Source: Setaria digitata (taxonomy: Eukaryota > Nematoda > Chromadorea > Rhabditida > Setariidae). Taken from it: a stretch of DNA of 64,000 nt. The notes beneath the pieces are model-generated. The model searched no databases, was not told where the DNA came from, and worked only from the letters and a program-made list of their open reading frames with translations. The DNA is taken from positions 496,001 through 560,000 of the forward strand of contig RCAB01000007.1 of NCBI GenBank assembly GCA_003640385.1, in the 5' to 3' direction. Both the position numbers and the translations under genes were made by a program. Shown piece after piece: positions 1 to 12,400 of the stretch (position 1 is its first letter; each line of letters opens with the position of its first letter).

Positions 1-1
1 A

Positions 2-88
2 CAAGGTGCATATGGAAAAGCTCTGGAGAAATGGAATAATATAGAATTAAGTCTTGATACCGAAGATGAGAACAAAGAAAAGCCTTGA
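2..88 (+). CDS. 3' end of an unidentified gene (partial)
   Basis: The frame starting at base 2 is open for 28 codons and ends in TGA. It reads QGAYGKALEKWNNIEL... and finishes in an acidic, lysine-rich tail (..EDENKEKP). The first part could be one helix of a helical repeat such as TPR, but 28 residues are too few to name a family. The upstream exons lie outside the window. An AATAAA at 160-165 is placed as expected for its poly(A) signal. The gene converges on the small minus-strand gene whose stop lies 112 bases away. Reading this as coding rests on the open frame and compositional sense only. Confidence 0.4.
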   Translation, partial: QGAYGKALEKWNNIELSLDTEDENKEKP

Positions 89-159
89 TCAGAAAAGTAC
101 CCAGACCAAAACGTTTGAGACAGGCCATATATCATATGATTGAACTTGGAATTTTTACG

Positions 160-165
160 AATAAA
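160..165 (+). terminator. Poly(A) signal AATAAA for the upstream + gene
   Basis: A canonical AATAAA lies 72 bases after the TGA at 86-88. It sits inside the short gap between the two convergent genes. Confidence 0.4.
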
Positions 166-199
166 AAAACGCTGGACCATCAATTTGCTTAGTACCAAC

Positions 200-591
200 T
201 TACTCGTCATCGTAGATTTTCTTCTTACGCGATTCAGGTTTGCCAGTTGTGGATTTCCCACCGTTCGACATCAAAGCATCGTACTAACAACAAAAATACA
301 AATCAACATGCTCCATGGAAACCCCTTGCTACCCAACAAATTAAAAGTAGTTTATGAAAAAACTATTTCAATATCATTTATAGAAAGAAAAATATAAATA
401 CATGAACAATTTACCTGCTCTTCTTTTTTACGCTCAAGATCTTTGGTCATAGCATCACTCACAACAGCAGCAGCATTTGGAATTGTTAACTGGGCCGGTG
501 GTGGTACTGCACCCATAAATCCTGCGGATGATGGAAAACGAACGGTTGGCTGGAAATCGGAAGGCTTCGAATACGTAAATCCTCGTCGCAT
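200..591 (-). CDS. Small conserved-looking protein, 86 aa, two exons
   Basis: Exon 1 (591-415) encodes 59 residues starting MRRGFTYSKPSDFQPTVRF. It ends at a CAG|GTAA donor. Exon 2 (283-200) follows a TTGTTAG acceptor and encodes 27 residues ending KKKIYDDE then TAA. Both exons are in phase 0, so the 86-residue frame closes cleanly. The protein has an aromatic/proline-rich N-terminal half, a charged stretch (MTKDLERKKEEQ) and a lysine-rich, acidic-ended tail. There is no signal peptide or membrane segment. The basic tail suggests a nuclear or nucleic-acid-associated role, but that is inference; I do not recognise the family. The intron is 131 bases. Confidence 0.7.
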
Positions 592-2307
592 GACCTAAAT
601 AATTTCAGTGCAAAGTATGCAAAAAAAAAAAAAAATTGAACACCACCCACACAATACAAGATTATTTATAAAACTAGCTCTTTTAAATAAGAACCTACAT
701 CAATACATTAATCTTCTCGACCATAATACTACCTGTCACATCTCAACCTACCTACATGTATTATATTTAGATTGTTTAAAGCTCCTGAATAGACAACTCA
801 ATAGTATTTTGATATTATTCCACATGATCCAACTTTCTGGTTTAGTGTGCAATCATCTACACCCAAATGCAAATAACAATTCATTCGGATAAAAAATTAA
901 AGCAAAAATAATTATAAGGTACAAGAATTGTCTTATATACGATAATCATTCAACTATTACTCTCATCAAACAAAGATTGCTGGCTTATCAATGTCTATCA
1001 TTTTCTTATCACATGAATTCTACACTTTCTACCACTCTTTCTTATCAGTTACTCAGTGAACGCCAGAAATTCTGTAAATCTCTTCATTTTCAGCGCTCTA
1101 CAATGATACTAACCATCAAATACACCACCCAGCCCAACACAGTCAATTGTCCAATTCAATCACAGCCTAACAATCAACGTCAATTTTGACCTTCACAAAG
1201 CACTATTTTACGTGTCGCGATCTGACGGCCTGTTGAATTCGGTTTCTGATGGGCTGGGAACTGATTGTGGTGCTTATAAGGTCGATTCAGGAGTTCGGAT
1301 CGCCAGGGAATACGATTGGTAAGTTCCGGCAATCTGTGAGGCGAGTTAGGAAGATCGAGGAACTTTGTTGTTCAATTCTTATGTCTGAAAGGTGGCAAAG
1401 AGAAATGATGGTTGGTGGTTGTCGAATTCTTTTCATCCCTACAACTTGTGTTATTTCATGTAATAGCCATTCTGCACTAAGTTGTGTTCTTTTGTCCATT
1501 TTATCCTTCCAATTCTCAGGTCCTTCATAGTATTTCATTGAGCTTCAATCACTACTGCCTACATTTAGGAAATATTTAGCAAATTGCCCTGCTTAACTTA
1601 GACATTTGCGACAGACACTTAGACTGGGGCAGTGGTTAATTGAATTAACAAAATATGTTAATGGGTGGGCTTACCGCCATATTTGAATATCTAAGATTAG
1701 CTTGTAGAAATCATCAGCGTGCTGTTAAGTGATTTAACTGTTAAGTGATTTGTCGAGAGGTATTCTATTACTTCGCACATTAAGCCCTGGGTAGTACTAA
1801 CAAGTTCGTACCAGTTCTAAAACGGCTTTTGTGCATTTTAGGTCCAGCATTTACTAGTTTTGCACGGGTAATTTGATAACTTCCTCTCTGATATTCATTT
1901 GTTTCCAAAGCTGTTGGATCATTTTCCAATTCGTTAAATTTTGTTGAGACTGAGTAATGAAAAATCGCCTTTAATAACAAAATTGATTTATTAAATAGAT
2001 TTGTAGTTTTGCCGTTTCAGAGCCGCCGACCATTTTCATCCTTAAATGTAAGAGATCCCTTCACAGTAGTTACTACTTCGACAGTACTTAAGCGACAAAC
2101 AACACCTAAATTTAGCCTGAAAAATTTAAGCGAACAAGTGTGTGTGAAACCTAAGTCATTTACATTTGCTTTAAGAAGTAGTATTGGGATTGGTCCGACT
2201 GTCGAAATATCATTTATGCAAAAAGGGCTAATATAATTGAACGTTGAAGAGAACAGGGATATTTTGGAGATTAGCAAGCTTCCTAGGTTATCTTTACAGG
2301 TTATTGA
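592..2307. other. Intergenic region between divergent genes
   Basis: This 1.7 kb separates the minus-strand 86-aa gene from the + strand cramped-like gene and probably holds both promoters. The open frames here (up to about 94 codons) are AT-rich, overlap on both strands and show no family resemblance. A small tandem repeat of CTGTTAAGTGATTT lies around 1722-1751. No RNA gene was recognised. Confidence 0.5.
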
Positions 2308-5300
2308 ATGTCGGTGCAGCCAGAATCAGAAGTGGACGAAGAGATTAGATCAGAAGCAAAAGGCAGTACCTCAACTACTGCAGTTTCTCGGCGGCGGATA
2401 ATCTATCGACCATTTGCTATAACTTCACAGGCTGCAACAACAACCGTTACATCGACCATACGAGATACTCTGATAGCTGTTCGTGATGCAGTTGCTGCTT
2501 CCATTATGACTACTTCGTCCAATTTCCCTAAATCTACTAGTGTCATAGCTAATGCTATTGCTGATACTTCAACCATTAGTATTAACTCTTCTCCTTCTAT
2601 GTCTAATGTTTTACAACAGCACACTGTTATCTGTTCGACTAATCCAGAAACCAGTCCAGCTGCACCAGCCATCGGTGCTATCAGCAAAGTGCCCCGTCGA
2701 TGGGAACAGTGGAACAGCTCAGAAATCAATGCATTTTTCGAGGGTATCAAATTGGTTAGTAGTTTTGTGAGAAGACATCGTCTTGCATTCAAGCTATACC
2801 CGGTTTTATTTGTTTAATATCATCACAACTATCCATTATTCAGTGTAATATCCCTTTTGGTTACGCAACTGATCTGGAAAGCCACATCTCCTGCAAAGAT
2901 GGAAATATTACGTTTAGCAGGCCCTCGGTGGTTTCTACCCAGCAGAGAAGAGTATCTTGTCGACTAGCGTGAAGTTTCTGGAACTTATTAATGCTTTCCG
3001 CTGTGCTTCAGCATTTCTGACCTCAGCCACTACGACCTTTTGTCACTTTCACAGGATTTTGTGGAACTCAGATATTTAATACCAATCAGTTTTATTTAAA
3101 TATGAATTCCATTTTAATTCGTGTTAATAAGGAACGGCTACTCAGCCATTCTTTGAAGGTTATCTATTACTTAGCAGTACCATGATTCAACCCTTGATAA
3201 TAGCTCTTCTGAGGGTTTGATGGAACACAGCAACGGAAGGAACCGTCAGGTATCGGGCAATATTATTAGTTGTCGTAGATGTTATAAATTTCTAGTACGG
3301 AAAAGATTTCGAACAAATGGCAAAATTGATGGCGCGGAGGAAGCTGAATAAAGACAAGGATCAAGTTCGCAATTATTATTTCAATTCGCTCAAACTTCTG
3401 AGATCTTCAACGCGCATTGATGAAAGTTTGTTTCTTTTTTTTATTTTTTTAAGTTTGTTTTTTTTTTTTTATTTTCGTTTGCTTTCAGTATTTTTAGATT
3501 GTACCTTTAATATCAGAAATCGCTCGGCGTAAAACGAATTTGCAGGGAATATGCGTTATCTACATTTTGGGCTTTTATCATTATTCTGTAGCACCGAAAG
3601 GTTTTCTGTTTGGACCCATGAAATAGATATTTGTCGGAGAATTTGGCTGTCTTTTTTATGCCAAAAATTTCAGGTTTGATGGCAGGAATACCACGAGATG
3701 TCAAAGAGTTGTTCATTTTGATCAATGGATTTGAGTGGAAAAGAAGAGTTTGTGGCAAATTTGATCAAACTAAATTCCAGCAACTTGTTATGGAAGGGTT
3801 AGTACAGTTTGTTCGTTTTCAAGAGAAACTTTTAATTTTAACTAGATATATCGCTTTTTGCGATATATCTGCATTAAGCGCGGAAAGATTCATGCCTCAT
3901 CAAACGTGCTTCTGTTGTTACCTGGTTCGTTGAAACTACAACAGAATTTCATAGCTCAGGATTTTCGTAAATACTTTTACTTCTCTCTTTATCTCCGAAA
4001 TTTAGATCGAAATTTTGTCAGATTTCTCATGTCTCTAAAACGATTGTTAGGCAGAATTTTGCAAAGATTATAAAGGATTTTCTCAAAATTGCACATTTGT
4101 AGATCAACTTACGAGAAGAAAAGAAAGAAAAAACAACTAGTACTGGTACGTACTCCAGTCTGTCCTTCTCTGCAAAAATTTTTTCCAAGTACGTTCTTTA
4201 TCAATTTTATTTTTCGATATTTGCAAGAAGAAAAGGAACTGTGAATTTTAATATGAATTATAGTTTGCGGTAGACATAACACATCTTTTGCTTGGTGGTA
4301 AAAATAATGTAGTGGCGAATCCATGTTTAAAAATGTTTCAGTGCATTGTTGCTGCACACATATCACTAATATTGTCCAGAGTTGTTAAAAAACGAAGCCT
4401 AAATCAAAAAGGAAGCTATATTTTCTTCTTGCCAGCTTCATTTTTTCATTTCACAAAATAAGCACATTTATGTTATTTTGTGTGTAGATATATTCTGTCT
4501 GCTTTCAGGCTGCAGCTCATCTCCTTTGCCATCGCACATTTTTCTATCCCTCACTCCAAAAACTGAAGCCGATCGTTATTTTGTAGAACAACGTGGGCAG
4601 AATCCTTTAATTAGGATCAGAATCGCTGTTGGCGATCAGCTTAGTCGTATTTTCTCATTTCTAAAAATTAAATGGAGTTTACGGATGGAAAAATTGGTAC
4701 CATTCTTTTTATTCACTCCAAAATTCAAATACAATATGTTTCTAAAATATTACAATATTTTTGAAAATACTATTAAATGATTTTAAATGACTTTTATGTC
4801 AGTCAGCGGCAGTTGATTGCATCGTGATATAAGTCGCCTACATGTTCCTTCCAATTTATAGTCATTGATATGGTTAAATTTTTTTAGCTTGGGACTATAA
4901 CAAAGGAAGAAGATCAAGTGAAGATGGTGTTATATCCAGATAAGACTACCCGTATAGGAAAGATAATTGTGAATTTGTATGAAGCCACACCGACGATATT
5001 TTCAATAAATAGGTAAGCCATGCAAAAATTGTCTTTTATAACGTGAAGCACAAAGAGTACGATTAAGCGATCTAAAGTCAAAAATTTATGAAATTTAGTC
5101 TCAGTTGGAAAGTTTTCTGTTAATTTGTTATGAATGCTTCTTCTCGTTTCATTCGCCACTTACGTTATTCTTCGGTAGCTCTGCAGCTACTTCTTTTTTT
5201 TTTCTTTTTTTTTTTTTTATTTTTTGGAGTAAAGTGCCGGGTATACGATGCTCCGGCTTTTCTTAATCAAGGTTGAGCTCGATAAATATAATATTTGGAT

Positions 5301-8127
5301 ATACTTCTTTAATTTTACTTACTGCTTGTATTTTTCTAGAGCTGCTGCAGTGCTAGTGCCTCACCTATGCTTTTTCTCCAGATATACTCTTAGTTTTGCT
5401 CACCAACATGTCAATATGATTTCAGATTGATAAAGGAGCTGCAGCGAGCAGCAACTGTTGAACAAAGTAGTGAACCATCTAAAAGCAGGAGTACAAATGC
5501 TGGTGACGAAGCGTCCGAAGATGCTGAGATTTCACACCTTGCAGAAGATGATGATGGACCATTCACAATCAACGAAAACAAGCTGCGTGCTGGACTCACC
5601 GAACAAAATGTCCACAAAGCGACTGTTACGGAACTGTACTACTTGGTGAATAGTTATTAATTCTTGCCATTCTCCAAACAAAAAAGGAATAATCTGTTTT
5701 CTATTTTCAAAATATTTTCTGAGCTAACTCATAAACCGATTAGTTGTAACTGTTTCAATTTGAGTGTGGGAAGGAGAGTGAAATCAGGTTAGTTTATTCA
5801 ACGGGTATGAAGCGAATGGGCGATCCTGAACCATGGCGCATTTTCCTTCATCTCCTAGATCGTGGCTATGGTGACAGTCTTTGTAAGGTAACTTGACTTA
5901 TTTTAATTTTTCTTTCATATTAAATGATTTAGAACTTGCACTGAATGATTTTTTTCGTTTTTTTTTTTTTTTTTTTACTGTTATACACTAAACGTCACTA
6001 ATTATTTGATTATTATTTGATTAATTATTTTTTGATTATGCTGAATTTATTAACTTATCGCTGTTGCTTTTCCTATTGATTTCGTATCCANATGACTGTT
6101 ATGCACTAAACGTCACTAATTATTTGATTACTATGCTGAATTTATTAACTTATCGCTGTTGCTTTTCCTATTGATTTCGTATCCATCATCCATTTAAGTT
6201 TAATAGTGGATGGAAAAAAAGTATCGTTTCTCTCTAATTTAGCGCTTTTGAAAATTGAAGAAAGTGAAGTGAATAATATATGTTCTGATTTTTACAGTCT
6301 CTTGCTGACCCGCAGAGGATAGTGGAGTCAGATGAATTTATAGAACAGAAATGGCAGGAAAGAATTAGAAAAAGATGCAGATTAGTAAATAATGTTATGG
6401 AACAACCAGCTGGCAGCTTGACCACATCAACTGAGATGGAAACAACGGAAGCTGCTGCACATGAAATGGTGGAGGCCGAAAATAGTGCCTTTATGCAACA
6501 ACTTGAAAGCTTACGAGTGAAGAAGCGTGCTCGCCCTTTTCATCAGCGTTTTCCTGGAAAGGTAGATTTTGAAGAGTCCATAGTATATGTTAATTATAGG
6601 TAAATGCCATGAATTTGTTGAATTCTATTAGTTTCAAAAGTTTTTGTGATTATTAGCTTTTTATTCGGCTTGCGCAAGGTTGTAATATAGTGAACTTCAT
6701 ATTTTGATGAATTATGAGCAAGCTGTACTATTCCCTGCAGAATATTAATTGAAAACTAATTCAGTTAATTAGTAATTAGATTGTCTTCCTCATGCTTGAC
6801 ATTTGAATGAAAGACATANAGGTTGTAATATAGTGAACTTCATATTTTGATGAACTATGAGCAAGCTGTACTATTCCCTGCAGAATATTAATTGAAAACT
6901 AATTCATTTAATTAGTAATTAGATTGTCTTCCTCATGCTTGACATTTGAATGAAAGACATAATATATTCTTGCTCTACCCTTTTTTTAACCATTTCTTCA
7001 GTCTTTTTTTTTTGCAGAACAGTGGGATCATGCAAACCGTTGCTTTGAATCCCGCATCAACTCATCAACTTATGGTAACTGCAGGATATCAGTTAATTAA
7101 TCCTGTTTTTGGACCTCAAAGCAAAAAAAAATCAGGGACAGTACGTTCACATGATCAATTTGCTTTTCGTTCCGGTGGTGCAGAGAGATCTATTTCTGCT
7201 TCTGTTAAAATGAAATCCCATGATAGTACTGGTCGAATCTGGTCGGATGCGGGAACTGCTGGTGGATTAAGATCTGATGATAATTCCGATGAAATGAAAT
7301 CAGGAAATAATTACTTCATACAGGAAGCCAACATTTCAACGCAACCAGCACAAGTTCACCATGAGACAGAAGCAAGATATCATCAGCTGGTTAACCCTGC
7401 CTTTCTGACCCATAAATCAACAACATCGACATCATCAGTGCAATTTGGTCCTTCATCTGATGATAGCGCGTCGACCAGAATGGGGCATAGTATGAATAAT
7501 TTCGTGCAAAACACCAATATTCCCATCTGTTCTGCGGAAGAAATGGCATCAACTGGATTGCAAGTGGCAGGGTCGGTATTCTTGTCCGAAGATAGGCAGT
7601 CATCATCGAGCCAATTTGTCCTCCCCATTTCTGATACAGTTAATTCTAATAACGAACACTTTATGGAGGATAATAATGTTCAAAAAATGTTAGCATCGAC
7701 TGAAAGTACTGCAGAATCGAGCAGAAGTTGTAGTGCTAATGATCGAAGCAACCCGTTATCACCAGTCAAGGAGAGTAGCCTTCTGAGAGAACTGCATAGT
7801 GCACCGTCAATGGACAAGTCAATAGAAGTAATGCTGCAGGAAAACAGCACTGAATGTTATCGTTTCGTTGAGCAATTTGCTTCAACTATGAATTCTCGAT
7901 CCACTGTCGTCAGTAGTGCAATCAGCGCAGAAAATGAAATAACTCGCATAGCGCAACAGCTTGCTCAGTCAGCAGGTGATGCACTTAGATCTGCTGATGA
8001 TGTTGATGGTCGAATCAGATCTGATGTTGGTAACACTTCAGCTATTTCTGCTGCTAGTACAAGTATGATCAAATCTGTTAGCAGTGATGCTGTTAGAATT
8101 AGGTCCGGAGATGATAAAGAGATGTAA
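2308..8127 (+). CDS. CRAMP1: Cramped-like (CRAMP1) SANT-domain chromatin protein
   Basis: Nine exons join in frame to 907 aa: 2308-2754, 3296-3425, 3674-3797, 4516-4696, 4888-5012, 5426-5645, 5765-5887, 6298-6561 and 7018-8127. The N-terminus is Ser/Thr/Ala-rich. A SANT/Myb-like domain spans the exon 1/2 junction (RRWEQWNSSEINAFFEGIKL, then YGKDFEQM and KDQVRNYYFNSLKLLR), matching the cramped family. Later blocks (CGKESEIRLVY, DLxHLLDRGYG-type segment) also fit CRAMP1. The last exon encodes a 370-residue low-complexity Ser/Asn/Gln-rich tail with recurring IRS(D/G)-type motifs. Family knowledge: Drosophila cramped is a Polycomb-related nuclear factor, and vertebrate CRAMP1 controls linker histone expression. 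Exon 4 must use the second of two AGs (at 4514-4515) to keep frame. A TTTACAG acceptor 9 bases before the ATG may be a trans-splice site. Introns 7 and 8 contain assembly duplications. Confidence 0.88.
5977..6185. repeat. Direct repeat around a single N (6091), likely assembly join
   Basis: Bases 5977-6090 and 6095-6185 are near-identical, differing by one A/G change and an internal AT-rich indel. They flank a lone N in intron 7 of the cramped-like gene. Confidence 0.8.
6677..6961. repeat. 142-base direct repeat around a single N (6819)
   Basis: Bases 6677-6818 and 6820-6961 are the same 142-base sequence with only a few substitutions. They abut on either side of a lone N in intron 8 of the cramped-like gene. 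This is best explained as two overlapping contig ends or haplotype copies left unmerged. Confidence 0.85.
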
Positions 8128-8426
8128 TTTGTTGCTTTTGTATTTGTCTTGATCTTCAACTTTTGTTCGCGCAGGACAAGTTTGAAGCCTTCTTTTGATC
8201 AACGTGGGAAGTGTCTTCACGCTTGAATACCTTCAGGATGGTATGGTTGTATAGAAATGTCTGCAGTTCGAGTCTTTCCTTGTAATTTTGTCCTGACATT
8301 TCTTACTATTATCCTGTTTATTTGGAAGTTTTTCATATTTCTGTAATAGAACTTCGTCTATTAATTTGTCCATGACTATGACTACTAGAGAAAACCGATG
8401 GGATGTTAAAGTCTTAATTGGCATCC

Positions 8427-8432
8427 AATAAA
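8427..8432 (+). terminator. Poly(A) signal AATAAA of the cramped-like gene
   Basis: Canonical hexamer 300 bases after the stop codon, with no other gene between. Confidence 0.5.
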
Positions 8433-9394
8433 ATTAATGCTTTTTGAACTGGTTGTAGGATTTGGTTGCATCCGGAAAATTTGTTCCCTTCGTTTATAAC
8501 TTGGAAAAATTGAAGTTCAGATTAAAATTCTTCAAGACAATATCCCTTAAATGTGGTAATGTTATTCATGCTTTTTTCTGTAATTTTGGCCACGTTTTCA
8601 TCTTTATTAACTGCCTTTTTTTTTTAACTTACTCATTGCTTATTCGCTCCATAAGTTCCTTAATAGTATTACCTTTCGGCGTGGAAATTCCGACTTGGTT
8701 TAGCTTTAACTTATGTTAATGTTTGTGTTTTATACCTTTCCATTTATGAGAACTTTCAGAAGGAGAAGGAAATTATGCTTGTACAAGTATTCTTTTAATT
8801 TCATTAAGTGCTTAGTACTTCTTCCGTCTTTCTCTTATTGCGAAATATTCGGAATCTATCGATATCCACCAAATATATAAAAGCGAAGGAGTAAAGTAGT
8901 GAAAATTTTCGTTGTTAGCAACAATATCGTATTGTCAATATTTGTTTGAATATGAATATGGAATATATCTCCTTCTATGTTTATTTTTATTTTATGTCGC
9001 ACTTTCATATATAATTTGTTATGATAGTAAAATTTATTACAATGTTCCATCCATTAATTCCGATGTTGGATAGACTCAAATCTATCTGTGAAACATCAAT
9101 GAAAAATGATGTTTCATGTGTGCTTGTTAAGATTTGCCATTTCAAAGTATTAAGCCACTTGGATAGGTGGAATAGAAGGCTTTTTTAGCTAATGTTATGG
9201 GCCAGCTTTAGAGCTATCAGCACGTAGACGTGGAAGATTCTAAGATTTTAGCTTGCAGTTCCTATAGGCACGTCCACTTTATTCCTACCGTAATTGACCT
9301 GGTAATTCTCTGTTCAGGTTCGTGAAATTATCTTGTTTGGTATTGAATATTACGAAAAATGAGGAATGATGTTCCAAACAAACTCAGACTTGAT

Positions 9395-9405
9395 GTAGTT
9401 TGCAG
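9395..9405 (+). other. Probable spliced-leader trans-splice acceptor for TRAP1
   Basis: GTAGTTTGCAG ends 4 bases before the TRAP1 ATG and has no upstream coding exon to pair with. An acceptor this close to the start is typical of nematode SL addition. It also supports 9410 as the start. Confidence 0.55.
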
Positions 9406-9409
9406 ATAA

Positions 9410-12400
9410 ATGGCATCTCGTAGGGGTCTAGTTTTATTGCTGCGTTCTTTGCGTCGGCCATATCGAATGATACCAACACAGTATGACATCGTTTCAACAA
9501 CTCGTCCTTTCCATACTGTCCGATCAGTGGGCAGTCAGGCTACGGCCGAAAGTTTCGAATTTCAAGCAGAAACAAAAAATTTATTGGATATTGTTGCAAA
9601 ATCCCTCTATTCAGATCAAGAGGTACATTTTCTGGAAGTAATGAAGTGTTCTTGACTCCAGAAAAAGAAGTGTTGCTATATTTCAATGTTTATTTTTAAA
9701 GAGTTTTTGTCTTCTAAAAAAGGTAATTAGTGAGCTCATTATTGATATTAAAGGTTTTCATTCGGGAATTGGTGTCGAATGCAAGTGATGCCCTGGAAAA
9801 GAGGCGTTGTAAACATTTGGAAAGTAATCAGGATATGAATATTGCTTATGAAATAAAAATAACAACGGATGAGGCTGCGCGGTTAATTGTTTTTGAAGAT
9901 AATGGAATTGGAATGGACAAGGAAGATTTGGTGAATTGTCTGGGGACAATAGCTAAATCAGGTAAAATATTCCTGTCATTTTCTGATCATTCTGCCTCAT
10001 TCTGATTTATTAGTTCTTTTCAGCCATTTCTATCTTGCAGACATTTTTTTAAGAGCAAAAACAGTGGTTATGCATATTGAAACCTTAACTTCCTGATGAG
10101 CATAGATTCCCTTGCTAGAACTAATTATATTAAGTGAAACAATCTGTTCTCATTATTGTTTATATTTTATATTTAGGCTCTAAAAAATTCNGTAGATTCC
10201 CTTGCTAGAACTAATTATATTAAGAACTAATTATATTAAAACAATCTGTTCTCATTATTGTTTATATTTTATATTTAGGCTCTAAAAAATTCGTAGAGGA
10301 ACAGACTTCACAGGGCCATGCGTCTACCGAAGGTATCATTGGACAATTCGGTGTTGGTTTCTATTCGGCATTTATGGTTGCAAATAGTGTCGTGGTGAAG
10401 ACACGTAAGGAAGGTAGTCATAAAGGTTATATCTGGAAGTGGAATGGGTATGTTTGAATAAATTTTTAAGTTATTTATTTTGTAGTTTAATGTTAGTAGC
10501 GTGCAAATGCAGGAAAAAGGACTTATTGGTCAAATTTCTTCACAGAAGGACAACAATACTTTGTACACTTCATCATTTAAATTGTTTTATGGTTTGAAAA
10601 GTTTAGAAATAAAATTCTTCTAGAGGTGATGCATATTCAGTGGAAGAAACCGATTCGTTACCTGTGGGGTCACGTATTGAAGTAACATTACGTCCGGGTG
10701 ATGCAGCGCAGTTTGCAAAAAAGGATAAAGTTGTAGAGGTGATCAACAAATATTCTTACTTTATTACTCTACCAATTATGGTGAACGGAGAACGGGTGAA
10801 TACGGTAGATGCAATTTGGACAATGAATCCGAAGGGCGTAACTCCCGAAATGCATGACACTTTCTTCCGACAACTTACGAAGACGCATTTACCTCATCTA
10901 GGAAATGATCGACCACAATATATCATTCATTATAAGGTATTCAGTTTTGTCTAGCTTGAAATATTTTATTGATAACGTTCACTTGACTCACTGTTTTCAA
11001 TTCTATTGCGTTATTTTTAGTAGTGGCTGCTTGCAGAAACAGAAATTTTACCACCTCTTTTTTCCCTTTCACCCTCGACCACAGTGCGTGAAATTTTGAG
11101 TTGGATACTTTGGGTGCATGCATGCAACATCGTGCTTCTTACTAGATAAATTAAATTTGAGCTACTTTCCTGTTTTTTTTTCTTTTTTTTCTTTTTTTTT
11201 TAAAAAAAAGATCAAGCTAGCAGAATCTCTCTTCATCTTATCAACAGCAAAAGTTGAGAACAACATTTCTAAATGGTTGGAGACGTTAAATGTAACAGTA
11301 GGTTATTATTACTAGATCTCTCTGCTGATTGCATTTTTTCTTTTTTGTGTGTGTGTGTTTGGGTATATTTTCATTCTCATCAAACTATTCATTTTGTGGC
11401 CAGATTAGTTCTGAAACTGAAGTCCAACGTACGTGTTATAGGCAGATGCTCCTATAAATGTCAGATCCTTGCTGTATGTTCCATCTCACAGTGTATCGCA
11501 GCTTGAGTTTGCCAGTTCGGCTGATCAATCTGGTGTTTCTTTGTATGCACGGAGAGTCCTAATTAAGGTATCTTTTCTCATAGACCGTTAACTAACAAGT
11601 TTACTTAATGATTATTTGCAAGCAATTCAAAAATAACTTTTGTATATTTACAAGTGCAAGGTTTTGAAAAAGTAATGAAAGGGTACCAAATAAATGAATC
11701 GCTAATTCATGTCTTATTGTTTCTTTATTTCAGTCAAATGCCAAAGATCTTTTGCCAAGATACTTGCGTTTTTTGGTTGGTGTAGTCGATTCGGAAGATG
11801 TTCCATTAAATTTGAGTCGGGAAATGCTTCAGATGGATGCTGTGCTGGTGTAATATCCTTTTTCTGTCCAAAACTGAAAGGAAAATTTTCATGCCAATGG
11901 GTTACGAGTTTTATGTGTCCCTTACTTCCGTATCTTTGTTGGCTTCTGAAACTGGGGAGATATAGTCTATTTGAATTACTTCATGTTCAATTTAACATAA
12001 AAATTGTGCATAATTTTTTTCAATAATAACACAATTAGTGGAATAATTCCAATTCATATATTCATTGTTCTTTGTTAGTTTAAATTAAACTGGCAAGATT
12101 TTTTAGTTGAAAGGTAAAATTAGTGCTCATCTGGGTTTCAGGAAATTGCGTCATATTTTAACCGACAAAGTCGTATCATATTTTGTGAATGAAATGAAGA
12201 AAGACAGAATAAAATACAAAGAATTTTATAGTGGCTATTCGTTGTATTTTAAGGAAGGAATTTGTACTGAAACTGATCAAAACATTAAGGTTAGTTTTAA
12301 TTTATTCTAATTACAACACATTTAGCGGGCCACTTATATTTTTCCTTTTTTTTTTAATTTTTAGTGATTTTACAAAGTAATTTTATAATTTTTAAATCTT

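Larger units (their letters stand above)
8128..9409. other. Intergenic region, cramped-like 3' end to TRAP1
   Basis: The region contains the cramped-like 3' UTR, with AATAAA at 8427-8432, then AT-rich sequence leading to the TRAP1 start. Open frames here are short and overlapping. I see no convincing exon or RNA gene. Confidence 0.5.

Noticed and set aside
2403..2792. 129-codon minus frame
   Set aside because: Exact antisense shadow of cramped-like exon 1.
6952..6960. TGAAAGACAT resembling the 5' end of miR-71
   Set aside because: The match stops after ten bases, no hairpin is seen, and it lies in an assembly-duplicated intron.
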